Source: Pseudomonas sp. GOM7
Lineage (GTDB): Bacteria; Pseudomonadota; Gammaproteobacteria; Pseudomonadales; Pseudomonadaceae
Assembly (NCBI RefSeq): GCF_026723825.1
Contig: NZ_CP113519.1
Location: 3,472,001 to 3,536,000 of the forward strand
Direction: 5' to 3'
DNA length: 64,000 bases
The number at the start of each line of letters is the position of its first letter. Positions within the stretch are counted from its first letter, which is position 1. The position numbers and the translations under genes are program-made. Below are positions 47,061-55,400 of the stretch, piece after piece. The notes below the pieces were generated by a model. It was not told the DNA's origin. It did not search any database and saw only the letters and a list, made by a program, of their open reading frames with translations.

Positions 47061-47471
47061 ATGCTTAAACCACTTCTGCTCGGCGCCAGCCTTGCCGCTA
47101 TCCTCGCTGGCTGCTCCAGCCACTCCCCCCAACCCCTAGATCAACGCCTGCTCGGCGAATGGCAGGGTACGCGCGACAGGAACGGCCCTTGCCAGTTCTT
47201 CACCTGGAATACCAGCTTTCATGCCGACGGCCGCTTTGCCATCAGCTTCTTCGCTGACGAAGGGAGAACACGGCTGATCCAGACCGAGCGCGGCACCTGG
47301 ACGGCTCGGGACGGCAAGAACTACCTGACCACCGAAGGCGTGAAGACCACGGAAGTGTACGACTATCGTTTCATCGATGCGGACATGGTCGAATACGTCA
47401 ACGTCCAGGCCGATCCGACTGCCGACTGCCAGGCCGACTACCGCTTTACCGAGCACCGCGTCGGGCGCTAG
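47061..47471 (+). CDS. small putative lipoprotein
   Basis: 136 residues. Signal with lipobox LAAILAGC-S gives an acylated Cys18; the mature part starts SSHSPQPLDQRLLGEWQGTRD and is a small beta-rich domain with W-T-F-G-Y-L alternation resembling lipocalin-like or META-type folds. Asp is not at +2, so outer-membrane sorting is likely. Function unknown. Confidence 0.82.
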   Translation: MLKPLLLGASLAAILAGCSSHSPQPLDQRLLGEWQGTRDRNGPCQFFTWNTSFHADGRFAISFFADEGRTRLIQTERGTWTARDGKNYLTTEGVKTTEVYDYRFIDADMVEYVNVQADPTADCQADYRFTEHRVGR

Positions 47472-47517
47472 GAAACCGGGCGCTGACAAGATGACCGGAC
47501 AGTGCCCCCCTTCATAA

Positions 47518-47543
47518 GGGCGCCTCTAAAAACGTAAGCGAGG
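47518..47543. mobile_element. MITE-like element, copy E (left end only)
   Basis: GGGCGCCTCTAAAAACGTAA then GCGAGG matches the left end of copy C for 26 bp and stops where the RAYT inverted repeat begins. The right half was not found on the far side of the RAYT unit. Confidence 0.75.
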
Positions 47544-48331
47544 AACAATAGGGGACAGACCACGTTTTACTAAATATCCGGCGCATTCTTGGGACGCCCT
47601 GGCTTGCCTCTTGTGACTCGCCTCCCCAACGCTGCCTCAACTTCGGCAGAAAACTTCGGACTTCCCAGTGCGTAGTTTCCATTTGTCGCGGCACGTATCT
47701 GATCAACAAGCCCTGGATCTAGCTGATAACGGAACAATTCTCTATAAGCCTCAGCCCTGAGCACCTCATCTCGACCCAGGGTCTGATAGAGAGGGTGTGG
47801 ACAGCGCAGCACTGAGGACTCACCTTGCGCGTTGGCCCGGTAGCTCGACCAGCGATATTCAGCCGGGTGCTCAACCATGCCTGCGCGGATAGGATTCATC
47901 TCAATGTAACGGTAACAAGCCAACACATAAGCCTCCTCCTGCATGAGGCAAGAGCGGAAACGACCTTCCCACAGCGTCCCGCTACGGCGGTATGTCCGAT
48001 TCACATACTGCACGTAACGCTGCCCTAGCCCCTTCATCATGAGTCCTGCACTATCAGGGCTTTCGGGCGTGGCCAACAAATGAACATGGTTGGTCATCAG
48101 ACACCAGGCATGGATCGCACATCCATGCTTCTTTGCTTGCTCCATCAAGACATCCAGATAAAAAAGATAGTCCTCGTCAGCGTAAAAACAGGCTGAGCGA
48201 TTGTTCCCTCTCTGAATCAGATGAACTGAAACGCCTGCCAGTGATATGCGCGCTCGACGTGGCATACAGACCTCCTTCCATGGAATTCCATAACCCTAGA
48301 CTAATAAACGTGGTCTGTCCCCTATTGTTCC
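47542..48331. mobile_element. RAYT unit bounded by a perfect 26-bp inverted repeat
   Basis: The first 26 bases (47542-47567, GGAACAATAGGGGACAGACC and 6 more) are the exact reverse complement of the last 26 (48306-48331). The interior is the RAYT gene. The GGGGACAG core of the repeat recurs at every junction of the CDI patchwork to the right. Confidence 0.8.
47570..48265 (-). CDS. REP-associated tyrosine transposase (RAYT, Y1_Tnp/HUH)
   Basis: 231 residues. HUH-type single-strand nuclease: N-terminus PRRARISLAGVSVHLIQRGNNR, metal motif TNHVHLLA (H60, H62), and catalytic Tyr in ACYRYIEMNPIRA (Y118 or Y120). C-terminal tail LGRRV-RGKPGRPK matches RAYT group members. These domesticated enzymes move or process REP hairpins. 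Intact here, with normal start and stop, and its stop lies just inside the flanking inverted repeat. Confidence 0.93.
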   Translation of the reverse strand: MPRRARISLAGVSVHLIQRGNNRSACFYADEDYLFYLDVLMEQAKKHGCAIHAWCLMTNHVHLLATPESPDSAGLMMKGLGQRYVQYVNRTYRRSGTLWEGRFRSCLMQEEAYVLACYRYIEMNPIRAGMVEHPAEYRWSSYRANAQGESSVLRCPHPLYQTLGRDEVLRAEAYRELFRYQLDPGLVDQIRAATNGNYALGSPKFSAEVEAALGRRVTRGKPGRPKNAPDI

Positions 48332-48490
48332 AAATCCCAGCAATGAATCCAACCAAAAAGATGAATAGTGAAAATTCCAAATAGCAAAACAACACGACAA
48401 AACAACAACCAATACGAGTAAATTCCCCTTTACAGTCGAGACATCAAAAAAACCGCCACGGCGCATTTCCTTAGGCAAACTATTTTTCAT
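48296..48490 (-). pseudogene. truncated small membrane-protein frame
   Basis: 64-residue frame from ATG 48490 with AAAGAGAA ahead. Residues 23-37 (GNLLVLVVVLSCCFAIW) form one membrane helix. The last 11 residues are read from the RAYT inverted repeat, so the native 3' end appears to have been replaced. Local DNA is AT-rich like the other CDI cargo, so it may be the remains of an immunity or other small membrane protein. No family recognised. Confidence 0.45.
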
Positions 48491-48518
48491 TAATTCTCTT
48501 TCCGTATCTTATTAAGAA

Positions 48519-48530
48519 AAAGGGGACAGA
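48519..48530. repeat. RAYT-associated junction repeat
   Basis: AAAGGGGACAGA followed by CTTATTTT, between the truncated membrane frame and the RAYT remnant. Confidence 0.6.
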
Positions 48531-48531
48531 C

Positions 48532-48687
48532 TTATTTTCCGGAATTACGCCTCGGCCTGCCCTGACCTCGTAATTCAACTCGCTGCCCTAGGATTCTTTC
48601 TATTTCACCCACGAAACGAGCACTCCCGGTTAGCTGGCCCCTCTGCAGTGCTGCACGAATCAAATCAATCTCACTTGATGGCACGGC
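48532..48687 (-). pseudogene. C-terminal remnant of a second RAYT
   Basis: About 51 codons ending QLTGSARFVGEIERILGQR-ELRGQGRPRR, the C-terminal signature of RAYT proteins of the same group as the intact gene but clearly different in sequence. The frame upstream runs into repeat sequence (48735-48775), so the nuclease domain is lost. Confidence 0.75.
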
Positions 48688-48726
48688 TTGGCGCAAGAGT
48701 ATCCATATAACGGATACGACGCCTTT

Positions 48727-48775
48727 CAGGTGAAAAATAAATCTGTCCCCTTTTCCGTCCGTCCCCTTTTCGGCG
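48727..48775. repeat. RAYT-associated junction repeat
   Basis: CAGGTGAAAAATAAATCTGT-CCCCTTTT followed by a second GTCCCCTTTT. The first 28 bases recur at 51934-51960. Confidence 0.65.
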
Positions 48776-48853
48776 TTCAGCCGCTTGCTGTGGATCGTGG
48801 GGGAGTGCTTGGGAAAATGCCTTGTGTAAGAATCGTACTGCCTACATGAGTCT

Positions 48854-48965
48854 CGGGGGTTGGTTTGTTTGGCGACTACCAAACTGCCCGACTCATGCAG
48901 GTATCTTCAAGCTATCTGTTTGATCTTCATGGGCATTTTGTGGGGATTCCTCAGGGTCTGTCCCC
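48854..48965 (+). repeat. 112-bp direct repeat, copy 1
   Basis: CGGGGGTTGGTTTGTTTGGC ... ATTTTGTGGGGATTCCTCAG, about 90% or more identical to 52002-52113. Lies just downstream of the first orphan immunity gene, as copy 2 lies at the end of cdiI. Confidence 0.85.
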
Positions 48966-48978
48966 TATTGCTCTGTTC

Positions 48979-49338
48979 TCATGCTCTGTATCGCGCATCC
49001 TCTCTCATGCCCCTTAGAACCTCAGACCAATTCCATAAAATCCCTGGAATATGCCTTTCAGGTACAAGCTTCGCTCTTTCTGAAAGCGAAAATTCCTCCA
49101 TTGCCTTTTTACAATGAGCATAAAATAGGTTAAAGCAACACTCATCCACATAGTCCAAAACTATGAAATTCTGCCCCTGCTCATCAAGCGGCCTGTAAAT
49201 TTCTTTCATACAGAAGCATTCATCATCCTTAAATTTCCTCCGTGTCTCCTCAACAACACAATCAAACACCCCACCAGATATGGATAACCCTGCCCCTAGC
49301 GCCCCATCACCTTTACCAACAGAAATAAACATCACCAT
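48979..49338 (-). CDS. putative orphan CDI immunity protein 1
   Basis: 119 residues, not recognised by family. It starts 3 bp after the stop of an orphan CdiA C-terminal toxin frame, the standard toxin-immunity spacing. The protein is small, acidic and soluble, with an unusual Cys-rich centre (DDECFCMKEI, VDECCFNLFY). Low GC compared with the flanking chromosome supports acquisition with its toxin. Specific neutralisation of the adjacent toxin is inferred from position only. Confidence 0.65.
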   Translation of the reverse strand: MVMFISVGKGDGALGAGLSISGGVFDCVVEETRRKFKDDECFCMKEIYRPLDEQGQNFIVLDYVDECCFNLFYAHCKKAMEEFSLSERAKLVPERHIPGILWNWSEVLRGMREDARYRA

Positions 49339-49341
49339 AAC

Positions 49342-49855
49342 CTACCTCAAAATAATAATCTTACTCTGCTGCTCGGGTGCTAGGCCCTTAATCCACAAAT
49401 TAACCATAGCCTGGTTCGCCGGCGTCAAATTTCTATAATCCAACGGAACAATATCAGCCTTTTCGATATGAAAAATTAACTGACGTTGGTTTTGCACAGC
49501 ATTATTCGAGAAAAATTTATTTATCTGCGCCGACTTTGCACTGTCAGTCCACATAAAATCCACAGTTTTACCTGCATAGGGGCCATCAACAAATACGAAG
49601 TCTGGATTTTTCAGTCCTTGTACCGGCTCTGTTCTCTTTAGGGTTCCGCCTAACGTATTCTCCAACTGCACGGCAGCCTGACCTTCATGCAAAGCCACCT
49701 TCCCTTTTTCCTTCATTTCGGCTGCCTGCGGCTGCCTGCATGGCTTGATAATCACTCAGCCCTGCCTTGACGCCTTGCAGCGCCGCCATGCGGCTGCCCC
49801 CCCTGCTCGGACTCGCGGGCGGCCTGGGCGCTTTCATAATGCTTTTAAAGAGCGG
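49342..49855 (-). pseudogene. orphan CdiA fragment fused to a C-terminal toxin domain (frameshifted)
   Basis: Read leftward, 49855 to about 49740 is a copy of the internal cdiA segment GGDSRMAALQGVKAGLS-YQAMQAA (cdiA itself at about 55080-55175). A 10-bp tandem duplication (GGCTGCCTGC twice, 49729-49748 region) then shifts the frame. The second frame, QAAEMKEKGKVALHEGQ onward, gives about 125 residues containing NPDFVFVDGPYAGKTVDFMW and QNQRQLIFHIEKADIVPLDY, which resembles PD-(D/E)xK-like CdiA-CT nucleases. There is no secretion domain, so it is a silent cassette. Confidence 0.7.
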
Positions 49856-49856
49856 G

Positions 49857-49905
49857 AGATATTCGTGATCTGTCCCCGAATATCTGCCCCCGAATATCAC
49901 TTTTT
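49857..49905. repeat. junction repeat between orphan modules
   Basis: GATATTCGTGATCTGTCCCC then GAATATCTGCCCCCGAATATC: two CTGYCCCC units with GATATTC/GAATATC inverted arms. It separates orphan module 1 from orphan immunity 2. Confidence 0.6.
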
Positions 49906-49909
49906 GCAG

Positions 49910-50290
49910 CTATTCAGGAAATTTTATAAAGCGTTTCGTGAGAAATGGCTTATATGACTCAGGAGATGCTGAAATTAAACTCCTCACATCGTCTCCTAAA
50001 GCCGAGCGTACATCCACAATAGACTCTACAAAATAGTATAAAAAATCTGACCTCAAAGAGAGAAAAGAGGAGTTAATCTTTAGAAAACCCTCAAGAAAAT
50101 GCAAATCTCTATTCTTGGCAAGCCCTCTTCCTAGCTCTTCAAAAGCAGATATATAGAAGCCATCCTCAATAACGCCATCCACACCATCAAGACAACTCAA
50201 AAAATCATCAATTTCTTCTGAAGAAACAATAGACAAACCCATCAACCAATCAATGAACTCTTTAAAAAAATCAACGTCCGATAGCATCAT
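49910..50290 (-). CDS. putative orphan CDI immunity protein 2
   Basis: 126 residues from ATG 50290 with GAGGG seven bases ahead. Helical, acidic and soluble, with no recognised family. Its start lies 20 bp inside the end of an orphan toxin frame (stop 50271), the tight coupling usual for toxin-immunity pairs. AT-rich codon use. The partner toxin has no start codon, so the immunity gene may be the only expressed part. Confidence 0.68.
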   Translation of the reverse strand: MMLSDVDFFKEFIDWLMGLSIVSSEEIDDFLSCLDGVDGVIEDGFYISAFEELGRGLAKNRDLHFLEGFLKINSSFLSLRSDFLYYFVESIVDVRSALGDDVRSLISASPESYKPFLTKRFIKFPE

Positions 50291-50630
50291 CAAGATCCCT
50301 CACCAACTCTTTAGCAAACTCTACATCCCTCTTGCTGTATGAGTTACTTGGATTACCCCCTGCCTTTCTAATGAACTTCTCAAGTCTACTTTTCATTTCC
50401 ACGGCCTTTATAGAGTGCCCTGCGGCTGTCTGCGACAAGGACTCCTTAGTAGCCTTCTCATACCTTACCGCATCAGCTAGACCACCATTACCGACTCTAT
50501 TTTCGCCAGTTTTATCAACACCATAATAAGACTCAAGAATAGACTCAAGCTGCTTACTATCTGCCGGCCGGTAAGTTGGCCCAAAGCCACCTGCTGGAGC
50601 CTTAGGATTCGCTTTTTCCCCACAAGAGCG
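50271..50630 (-). pseudogene. orphan CdiA C-terminal toxin fragment without start codon
   Basis: An open frame of about 115 codons that begins at a junction repeat and ends with TGA at 50271. It reads CGEKANPKAPAGGFGPTYRP, then ADSKQLESILESYYGVDKTG, and later KAVEMKSRLEKFIRKAGGN and DVEFAKELVRDLDDAIGR. There is no ATG or GTG with a ribosome site at its head. The Pro/Gly-rich opening followed by a Lys-rich helical end is typical of polymorphic toxin tips. It overlaps the next immunity gene by 20 bp. Confidence 0.65.
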
Positions 50631-50692
50631 AAAAGGGGACAGATTTATTTATTGGCTAACACTATCGACCAAAAATGAATCTGTCCCCTTTT
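50631..50692. repeat. 62-bp REP-like palindrome (RAYT-associated)
   Basis: Left arm AAAAGGGGACAGATTTATTT, right arm AATGAATCTGTCCCCTTTT, nearly perfect inverse; can fold into a stem of about 24 pairs. It is the most complete hairpin of the junction family and sits between the TPR lipoprotein and orphan toxin 2. Confidence 0.75.
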
Positions 50693-50888
50693 CCATAAAT
50701 GTTGAGCCGCAAGTCGCCCCAGATAAGGTCGTGGTGGGGGGTGATACAGCCCAGACGCGCCAAGCAGCAAGCCACGCATAGGTCAGTGACCGGGCGAAGT
50801 GGCTGGCTCAATAACAGTTCTTACAGCGGCACTGCGTGAGCGCAGCCACTGGCAAGCTGCATAGGCGACGGATACGCGAACTTCAATC

Positions 50889-51773
50889 TCAACGCGTTGC
50901 AGCCAAAACTTGCCTCGCGTAGATCCACTCCATGTTGCCGTACGGAGCCAGTTCGTTCAGGCTCTCGAACAGAGCCTTGGCAGCGTTCGGATCCCGCTCC
51001 ACATACCTGACGTAAGCCATTCGGTGAAACAGAGCCTCGCCAAAAGCGTCCTGCTGCGCCGTGCCCTTCAGGGCTTTCAAACTGGCGGCCAGTTCGGCGC
51101 TATCGAAATGCCCCTGCCACATGCGGATCAAGGCGCCGTAATGCCCGGTATGCTTGGCCGCCGAGAACTCAATCTGCGCATCCAGCCATTCATCGGCCAC
51201 CGGCCCGGCAGCTCTGGCTTTGATATAGGCATAGGTCAGTGCCGCATAGGCAGCGAGATCATCCTCTGGCCCCGATGGCTGGATAAGGGAAAGAGCCCGC
51301 ACCGCATCGGGCCAGCGCTCCAGCCTCATGTAGCAGAACGCAGCCACGATGTACTCATGGGAGAGATCATCTTCAGCGGCCGGTGCCTGTTTGGGCGCAG
51401 CAGGATGCTCCAGCTTGAGCATGGGAACCAGAATCGCCAGCGCATCAGGCGCCCGATCCAGGCTGAACAGAATCGATGCCTTGGTCGAAAGCAACTCCTG
51501 CTGCTCCACTTCCGGCGTCAGAGCCAGCGCTCGGTCGATGGCCTCCAGCGCGGCCTGCGATTGGCCAAGTGTATCCAGTGAAGCGGCCTTGCTCTTGAGC
51601 GCGCGAGCCAACTCAGCATCATTGGTTGCGCGTTCCTCCATCCGCACAGCCAGAGAAAGGAAGAGTTTGTTCGTACCCTGCAACGGGTTTATCGCTTGCT
51701 TCGGCACTTCGGTGCTTTTGCCGGCACACCCGCCAATCAGCAATGCAAACAACAGGAAGGCAAGACTACGCAT
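50889..51773 (-). CDS. TPR-type lipoprotein inside the CDI locus
   Basis: 294 residues from ATG 51773. Lipoprotein signal MRSLAFLLFALLIGGC with acylated Cys16; Gly at +3 and no Asp at +2, so outer-membrane sorting is expected. The mature part is all-helical with TPR-like pairs (ALKSKAASLDTLGQSQAALEAIDRAL; EYIVAAFCYMRLERWPDAVRAL). GC-rich, unlike the toxin pieces around it. Burkholderia CDI loci carry a lipoprotein (BcpO) beside the toxin genes; whether this one has a similar accessory role is inference. Confidence 0.8.
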   Translation of the reverse strand: MRSLAFLLFALLIGGCAGKSTEVPKQAINPLQGTNKLFLSLAVRMEERATNDAELARALKSKAASLDTLGQSQAALEAIDRALALTPEVEQQELLSTKASILFSLDRAPDALAILVPMLKLEHPAAPKQAPAAEDDLSHEYIVAAFCYMRLERWPDAVRALSLIQPSGPEDDLAAYAALTYAYIKARAAGPVADEWLDAQIEFSAAKHTGHYGALIRMWQGHFDSAELAASLKALKGTAQQDAFGEALFHRMAYVRYVERDPNAAKALFESLNELAPYGNMEWIYARQVLAATR

Positions 51774-52067
51774 CCAGAAAACACCATTCTGGGTATGCTC
51801 AACTCCAGCAGTACCACCTTGCATCGCAAAACTCCGTCTCATCTGCATAGCGTCATAAATTGAACAACAGACCTGCCCGACTCTCGCATGAATTAGCTGC
51901 TCACCAACATATGGGCACTTCAGCTTAGCCGATCAGGTGAAAAATAAATCTGTCCCCTTTTTCTCGGCCCCCTTTTTCTCGTATGTCCCCTTTTTCTCTT
52001 TCGGGGGTTGGTTTGTTTGGCGACTACCAAACTGCCCGACTCATGCAGGCATCTTCAAGCTATCCGC
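51774..52067. other. junction region between TPR lipoprotein and cdiI
   Basis: Holds three CTGTCCCC/GTCCCCTTTT units (51950-51994) and most of direct repeat copy 2. No gene. Confidence 0.6.
51934..51994. repeat. RAYT-associated junction repeat cluster
   Basis: CAGGTGAAAAATAAATCTGT-CCCCTTTTT followed by CCCCCTTTTTCTCG and GTCCCCTTTTTCTC. Confidence 0.65.
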
Positions 52068-52113
52068 CTAATCTTCATGGATATTTTGTGGGGATTCCTC
52101 AGAATCTGCCCCC
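52002..52113 (+). repeat. 112-bp direct repeat, copy 2
   Basis: Partner of 48854-48965 with about eight differences. The last 15 codons of cdiI are read through it, so the native end of cdiI may have been remodelled. Confidence 0.85.
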
Positions 52114-52487
52114 TTTTTCGTTTTAGACAACCGAATGGCCTCACCAGGAAACAAAGACTGCATCACTACATCAGCATTAAAGATAAACAACTTGGGAGAC
52201 AATGCCAAAACATCATAAATATTATCAGCAATCAAATTTATATTAGTCTTAAAAACCGGAACATCCAAATCATCAGCCAAAACAAACACACCACCATCTT
52301 CAAAAACATTAAACCTCAACAACTCATCTATATTTTTATAATCCACATACTCAACCCCCCCCCACAAAATATTACCATTTTCAAATGGAAATTCATGCAA
52401 AAGACCGATAACAGCATCCAAATCACAATGTTCAACCAAACTAAAATCAGCGCGAAGCAAATATTTACATTCTTCAAACAACCCCAT
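52068..52487 (-). CDS. cdiI: CDI immunity protein
   Basis: 139 residues from ATG 52487, with AGGTG (overlapping the cdiA stop) eight bases ahead; a GTG at 52496 would overlap the stop as GTGA. Acidic, mixed alpha/beta, soluble; no recognised family. Its place directly after cdiA is the standard toxin-immunity layout, so it should block the CdiA tip of the same cell line. AT-rich like the toxin tip. The C-terminal SKTKKGADSEESPQNIHED comes from the direct repeat and is probably not part of the folded domain. Confidence 0.8.
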   Translation of the reverse strand: MGLFEECKYLLRADFSLVEHCDLDAVIGLLHEFPFENGNILWGGVEYVDYKNIDELLRFNVFEDGGVFVLADDLDVPVFKTNINLIADNIYDVLALSPKLFIFNADVVMQSLFPGEAIRLSKTKKGADSEESPQNIHED

Positions 52488-52492
52488 AGAAA

Positions 52493-55400
52493 TCACCTAT
52501 TCAGTAGATTCAAAATTGACTGAAAATCTTTTTCATTCCCCGCAAACGGTACAACTTGCTTCACTGCCTTACCAGGCCCCTTACCCTGAGTATAATCCCA
52601 TATATTTATGTGCGTACCTTTCTCAGGGTCGTAATCGACACGCCACCCAACTTTTCCATCGCTCGACTGCCTTCCAATAACCCTACCGTTTCCAGCACTC
52701 ACCTCTAACCGCCCGACAACAGGTTTAGAACCAGCCCCCAAATCACCAACAATATCTAATGCTTTATTTCTAGCAGTTTCCCAATTTTTTTCGGGCTTAA
52801 GTATTTGTTCAATACGATTAGTCGGCAGCCTACCAGAGATTCCCGATGCACTAGGTGGTTTGCCATTTCCACCTACAAGCGCACGAACTATCTCAACAGA
52901 CACCGTCATGGCATCGTATCTTTCAGATGCGTCCTCCCAGCTTAACTTTCCGCCATTAGCGTCCACTATGCCCTTTATAACTGCATCACGAGTAATACTA
53001 TCTTGATCGAGCCCCTTAAGAATACTCTCAACATTTGCAGCATCATCCGGATATAAATCTTTATATATCAACCTGTAGCCAGCAGCACTTTCCTCATAAC
53101 TTTCTTGAGCATCTCTTGCCGCTGCAATCAGCGCCAAACAAGCCGAGCCTGATTTATTACCCTGAGTGCAGATATCCTTGATAGCTTGATCACGCTCTTT
53201 ATCTACCTGATTAATATCAGACAACTCCCTCTGTTCATCTAGGGTGATGGTACCTGCTTTGTCCTTACGCTCCAGAACGACTTTTCTTTCCGCCTCCTCA
53301 GAGCTAAGCCAATTATTCTCTACCGCATTCTTCCCAGACTCAGCCCCTGCCACCGCATTAGCAGCATCCCCACCCACCACAGTACCGGCCAAGCCAGATG
53401 CAAGGGTAGAAAGTGCCGAAACGGTCTGCTTCTGCTCTTCAGTCAAGTCCTGCGAGTCAACGTCACCATATAGCTGCTTGATAATCACCCCGGCAATCAG
53501 CTCGCCAGTCACAGCCCCAGCAGCACCTGCCCCAGCCGAATTACCCTGGGCTTGAGCCACTACGGCGCCCAGTACGGCATGCGCCATGATGCGGGCGGTA
53601 TCGTTGTCACCCGCAACCTGCTTGATGGTGTTAGCCACATAAGGCGTCGCCGCCCCAGCTATCGCGCCGTTGATATTGCCGCCTGCCAACCCCTGCAGGG
53701 CTGCGGTGACAGCCTGTGCCACTCGCTGGTATTCACCACCTGTGCCATAAGGCGCCATCGCGTCCTTATAGGCCTTGGTGTTCATGAGTGCCGTTTGATA
53801 CGCCTTGCGCTCTTTTGGGGAGGCTCCAGCGCCTGGCTCAGGGATGCCCTTTCGCTCCAGCTCTGCCTTGCCTGCGCGGTTGGCCTTGATCTGGCCCTCG
53901 GTACGCACCACATCCATGACCTGACCGCCGATCTCGGCAATGGCCTGCACTTCGCGCAGCCGGCGCTGTTCCTTCTCCTTGTCGAAGATGGGGCTGAGCG
54001 CTTCGTGGGCATGCTCGACGTCGCGATTGAGGCTGGCGACATCCTGCTGCTGGTTCTGCGTGTCGCGGATTTCGACGGTGCCTTCGGATACCGCTGCCAA
54101 TGTGGAACTGCTGTCCTTGCCACCACGGCTCAAGCCACTGAGCACGCCACCGGCCATGTTGCCCAGGAACTGACTACCCACGCTGCCGCTGGAACTAAGA
54201 CTCACACTTTGCTGCTGGCTGCTGAACTCGGCCTTGTTGCGGATATCGCTCCAGCCCAGCGTGCCGGTGCTCAGGCGGTTCTTATCGGCCTCGGCGGTGC
54301 TGCCGATAACCGCGCCATCGAGCTGCGTGTGTTTACCCACGTCGATCTGGTAGCCGCCCTGTCCCGCGAACAGGCCGGTCTGTTCCTGCACGCTTCGGTA
54401 GTCGGATTCGAGCTTGTTCTGGCTATAGCTGAGGTTGGCACCACCGCCAGTGCCGATAATGGCAACACTCGCCCCTGCTGAGATGTTCTGCTGCTTGGCG
54501 TCGTACTTGTCGCTGTCCTGCAGACTGCGCAATTCCAGATCACGGCCCACCTTGGCGGTGATGCTTTCACCGCTGACCTGGCTACCCGCAAGGCTGGTGT
54601 CACGGCCACTGTCCAAGCTGACTTGCCGGCCGGCATCGACCGTGGTTTCACTCCAGGTCGTACCGTTGCCTTTCTCCGAGCCTTTACCTGCATTGGCGTT
54701 GGCAAAGATGCTCAGGCCGATGCCATCAGCGCTCGCGCCGATGCTGGCACCAACGCTACCGCCGCCGCTCTTGTTCGAGCCGGTCAGTTTCTGGGTATCG
54801 GCGGCGGCCTCTAGCTGAATATCCTGCGCAGCCTTCAGACCCAGATCGCGCCCAGCCTGCAGGCGGCTGCCAGTCACACGAAGATCACCACCGCCCTCTT
54901 GCGAGCCCGTGGCCTCTACACTCAGGTCACGTCCGGCATTGACGTTGCTTCCCTGGCTGAGCTGTTGCTCTTGCACTTGCTTGGAGCTGGATTTCTGCGT
55001 GCCCAGCGACACGCTGATACCGAAGAACTGACTGGCATTCTCCGCCGTGATGCCACCGCCCATTTCGGCTGCCTGCATGGCTTGATAACCACTCAGCCCC
55101 GCCTTGACGCCTTGCAGCGCCGCCATGCGGCTGTCACCACCCTGCTCGGAATCACGTGCAGCCTGGGCACTTTCATAGCTACTATTCAGGGCCGAACCCA
55201 CGCTACCAGAGAGAGCCAGGGTCAGGCCGCTCTTCTTGCTCTCTTGCCTCTGCTCGCTGCGATTGCGGTTCTGTGCGGCACTGATGACAACCTCCTGGCC
55301 TTTGAGCGCGATATCGCGCCCGGCCACGACATCCGAGCCGATCACGCTCAGTTTCTTGCCAGCCTCAGCTTCGACATCGCCTTGGACGCTACCGACGGTG

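Noticed and set aside
48854..52113. CRISPR-like array suspected from repeated short GGGGACAG units
   Set aside because: Spacing is irregular (tens to thousands of bases), orientation mixed, and no cas genes are present.
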